64,000 bases of DNA, taken from assembly GCF_003194585.1 (NCBI RefSeq), contig NZ_QHKZ01000002.1, positions 62,001 to 126,000 on the forward strand, read 5' to 3'. The translations under genes and the position numbers were made by a program. Under the pieces are notes generated by a model, which saw nothing but the letters and a program-made list of their open reading frames with translations, searched no databases and was not told the origin of the DNA. Positions 61,801 to 64,000 of the stretch are shown piece by piece (within the stretch, counting starts at the first letter, position 1; each line of letters starts with the position of its first letter). The stretch is from Nocardioides daejeonensis. Lineage in GTDB: Bacteria > Actinomycetota > Actinomycetes > Propionibacteriales > Nocardioidaceae.

Positions 61801-62925
61801 ATGCGGACTGCGCCTCAGCGGCGACAGCACTCCGGGGAGCACGTCGTGTTCCTCAGCTGGCGCGACCCCTGGCACCCGGAGGCCGGCGGCGCCGAACGCT
61901 GGCTCCTCGAGGTCGCCGAGCGTCTGGCAGCCGACGGCACCGAGGTCACCGTGTTGAGTGCCCGCTACCCCGGGAGCGCGTCCGAGCTGCACCACCGCGG
62001 GATCCGCTGGGTACGCCGCGGCGGGCACCTCACCCTCTACCTGCACGCCGCACTGATGCTGCTGACACGACGCCTCGGCCGCGTGACCTCGGTCATCGAG
62101 GTGCAGAACGGCATGCCGTTCCTCGCCCGCCTCTTCACGCGCGCACAGGTCGTCGTCCTGGTGCACCACGTGCACCGGGAGCAGTGGCCGGTCGTCGGCC
62201 CGGTGCTGGCACGGGTCGGCTGGTTCCTCGAGTCCCAGGTGGCGCCGCGCGTCAACCGCGGCCTGCGCTACCTCGCCGTCAGCGACGTGACCCGCGGCGA
62301 GCTGATCCAGCTCGGGGTCGACCCGCGAGCGATCACCATCGCCTGGAACGGCTGCCAGCCGGTGCCCACCACGCTCCCGCCGGTCTCCCCCAACCCGGCC
62401 CCGAGCCTCGTCGTACTCGGCCGGTTGGTCCCGCACAAGCGGGTCGAGCACGCGGTCGCCGCCCTCGCCGCGCTTCGCCACGAGTTCCCCGGACTCACTC
62501 TGCGCGTGGTCGGTTCAGGTTGGTGGGAGGAGTCCCTGCGCGCCGAGATCGACCGCCTCGGCGTGGCGAGCGAAGTGGAGCTCGTCGGCCACGTCGACGA
62601 GACCACCAAGTACGTCGAGCTCAGCCGCGCCTGGGTGCACCTGCTCCCCTCCCTCAAGGAGGGCTGGGGGCTGAGCATCGTCGAGGCCGCCCAGGTCGGC
62701 GTGCCCTCGGTCGCCTACGCAGACGCCGGTGGCGTGCGCGACTCGATCCTCGACGGCACCACCGGCCTCCTGGCGCGGGACCAGACCGACTTCGTCGATT
62801 GCGTACGCCGCCTGTTGCGCGACGACGTCCTGCGGCGGGAGCTGGGCACCAAGGCACGCGCTCGCACGGCGGAGTTCACCTGGGAGGCCACCACCGCCAC
62901 CGTCCGCACTGCCCTGCGCGACTAG
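61801..62925 (+). CDS. Glycosyltransferase family 4 protein, Rv0225-like
   Basis: The 374-aa GT-B protein has the N-terminal WHPEAGGAERWLLEVAERLAADG and the C-terminal sugar-nucleotide motif PSLKEGWGLSIVEAAQVGVPSVA with the conserved Glu pair. The catalytic His-rich turn HHVHREQWPVVG lies in the middle. It would transfer a sugar to an envelope acceptor on the cytoplasmic side. ATG 61801 is preceded by the strong GGGAGGGAG ribosome site. It is divergent from the methyltransferase gene. Confidence 0.87.
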   Translation: MRTAPQRRQHSGEHVVFLSWRDPWHPEAGGAERWLLEVAERLAADGTEVTVLSARYPGSASELHHRGIRWVRRGGHLTLYLHAALMLLTRRLGRVTSVIEVQNGMPFLARLFTRAQVVVLVHHVHREQWPVVGPVLARVGWFLESQVAPRVNRGLRYLAVSDVTRGELIQLGVDPRAITIAWNGCQPVPTTLPPVSPNPAPSLVVLGRLVPHKRVEHAVAALAALRHEFPGLTLRVVGSGWWEESLRAEIDRLGVASEVELVGHVDETTKYVELSRAWVHLLPSLKEGWGLSIVEAAQVGVPSVAYADAGGVRDSILDGTTGLLARDQTDFVDCVRRLLRDDVLRRELGTKARARTAEFTWEATTATVRTALRD

Positions 62926-63047
62926 GCCGTCCTGCCGGGGGCGCCTGGCCCAGCCGGCGCGCCGCCTCACGGCGCGCGGCAGGCGCGACTGATCGGCGTT
63001 TCCCGCACGGTGCCTGGCAGGGAGACATCGGAGCCGGAAGAAAGCGA

Positions 63048-63077
63048 TGTGCCTCCACCGCGGACGGTGGAGGCACA
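63048..63077. terminator. Terminator hairpin between the convergent GT4 and DUF2613 genes
   Basis: TGTGCCTCCACCG (63048-63060) pairs with CGGTGGAGGCACA (63065-63077) around a 4-nt loop. Confidence 0.85.
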
Positions 63078-63115
63078 CTGTCGAAGAAACTCAGGCGCCG
63101 CGACGGCGCTCCGGC

Positions 63116-63265
63116 TCAGTCGTCGGCGTAGGTGACGTTGCTGCCGTTGACGATCGTCGGCACCGAGTCCTTGTCGATCGTGGCCGCCTGGTAGGTCTGC
63201 ACCCCACCGACGACGGTCACCGCGGCCAGACCGGCCCCGACCAGACCGAAGATGATCGTGTTCAT
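63116..63265 (-). CDS. Small DUF2613-like membrane or exported protein (49 aa)
   Basis: The protein starts MNTIIFGLVGAGLAAVTVVG, a membrane or signal segment, then GVQTYQAATIDKDSVPTI and ends YADD. Size and pattern match DUF2613, a small secreted or membrane protein in actinomycetes found beside arabinan-synthesis genes (for example Rv0236A). ATG 63265 is preceded by GGGACGAG. It begins 27 nt after the stop of the large membrane-protein gene, so both are probably co-transcribed. Confidence 0.75.
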   Translation of the reverse strand: MNTIIFGLVGAGLAAVTVVGGVQTYQAATIDKDSVPTIVNGSNVTYADD

Positions 63266-63292
63266 GCTCTCGTCCCTCCACTGACGCTGTGG

Positions 63293-64000
63293 TCACTCCC
63301 GCGGGCGACTATACCCGCGGAGACGCCTGATCGGCAGCATCATCGCGAGGACGGCGACCAGCACCCCGATGTCCAGGGCGATCCACCGGCCCAGGTGCCG
63401 GGGCCCGTGGCCGTCATCGATCTCGGCGCCCAGGTCCACCACGACCAGCCGATCACCGCTGTGCATCGTCTCCCCAGCCGGCAGCGGTGCATCGACCACA
63501 CCCTGGTCGGCATGGGCGACGACCCAGCGCACGCCGGCGCCGCGCAGCAGCAGGGTGAGTCGTTCCGGATCGTCCTTCACTGCGCGGATCCTCGCGGCGA
63601 GAGGGTCCTCCCCGGCCACCGTGCCGTCCCGTACCTCGAGCGCGTCGTCGGTCACCACGTCGCCGGGAAGGTAACGCGGTAGCGGGTCCAGCACCGCGTG
63701 GCCGCCGTTCCAGTCGAAGCGTCGATAGAGCCCGAACGGCAGCACGACGGTGCGTGCCTGGTCTGCACCTGCACGCTCCAGCGTCGTCCGGACCTGGCTC
63801 CACTCCGTCGGATAGGGGTGCGGCGTGAGGAGTCCGCCCAGACCCCACCCGAGGGACGGGAGGAGCAGCACCGGAAGCAGCGCACCGGCCACCAGGAGCG
63901 GCAGCGGCTGCCCGTCGCGGCGGCGTACCCACGCGGCGAGCTCGTCGGCAGCTGCCGCGAGTCCCCAGCAGAGACCCGGGACGGCGAGCGCGACCCACTT
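63293..64000 (-). CDS. C-terminal part of a polytopic membrane protein (continues beyond window)
   Basis: Only the C-terminal 235 residues are inside the window. The fragment has membrane segments (KWVALAVPGLCWGLAA, PLLVAGALLPVLLLPSLGWG and IALDIGVLVAVLAMMLP) with a soluble domain of about 130 residues between them (VRTTLERAG...VRWVVAHADQG). The latter resembles the C-terminal domain of GT-C-type membrane proteins, with a region that ends in a membrane helix. The neighbourhood suggests a Rv0226c-like protein, but this cannot be settled without the rest. Confidence 0.6.
   Translation of the reverse strand, partial: KWVALAVPGLCWGLAAAADELAAWVRRRDGQPLPLLVAGALLPVLLLPSLGWGLGGLLTPHPYPTEWSQVRTTLERAGADQARTVVLPFGLYRRFDWNGGHAVLDPLPRYLPGDVVTDDALEVRDGTVAGEDPLAARIRAVKDDPERLTLLLRGAGVRWVVAHADQGVVDAPLPAGETMHSGDRLVVVDLGAEIDDGHGPRHLGRWIALDIGVLVAVLAMMLPIRRLRGYSRPRE

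Overview
The window is high-GC DNA with GTG and ATG starts, dense gene packing and many ATGA/GTGA start-stop overlaps. Gene content (KstR-type sterol regulon, F420-type oxidoreductase, DUF7455, DUF2613 and DUF3068 proteins, two group 1/2 sigma factors, PxpABC) points to an actinomycete, most likely Nocardioides or another Nocardioidaceae. This is inferred from families and repeats; no rRNA gene is present.

Region 1 (1-4906): the end of a NUDIX hydrolase gene, then a TetR regulator divergent from a three-gene operon (SDR, saccharopine dehydrogenase-like protein, acyl-CoA synthetase), with a double palindrome between them. Region 2 (4907-9627) is an accessory islet: an AIPR-family phage-resistance-type protein, a decayed IS1380-type transposase, a SIR2-like protein and two overlapping small membrane proteins.

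Region 3 (9628-32253) is the core of the window: a sterol catabolism cluster whose order matches M. tuberculosis Rv3515c-Rv3516, Rv3520c-Rv3523, Rv3545c-Rv3546 and Rv3548c-Rv3553. It contains fadD19, echA19, a FadD8-like ligase, an F420-type oxidoreductase, a DUF35 protein with ltp4 and ltp3, cyp125, fadA5, an acyl-CoA dehydrogenase, two SDRs, echA20, ipdA, ipdB and ipdC. Together these cover side-chain activation and shortening, including C24-branched phytosterol side chains, and opening of the last two rings. Four KstR-like operators sit in the three divergent promoters of the side-chain half. A different palindrome family sits at the cyp125/fadA5 and SDR/echA20 promoters.

Region 4 (32467-38416) has a lipoprotein, ParE/GyrB with an apparent AUC start, small housekeeping genes, a siderophore-transporter relic and the principal sigma factor. 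Region 5 (38545-41328) is a DNA-repair HhH protein next to a low-GC AlbA/ATPase gene and a broken second HhH copy. Region 6 (41339-55511) is housekeeping: a GCS2 ligase, DUF4192, dinB, pxpCBA, an oligopeptidase, a SigB-like sigma factor with a SigR/SigH-type promoter, coaE, an acyl-CoA synthetase, a GlxA-type regulator and rpsA. Region 7 (55904-64000) has a large secreted calcium-binding repeat protein and an envelope/glycosylation block resembling Rv0224c-Rv0227c.

Several gene junctions carry different repeat arrays, and an 81-bp structured element occurs once after ltp3 and once after ipdC.
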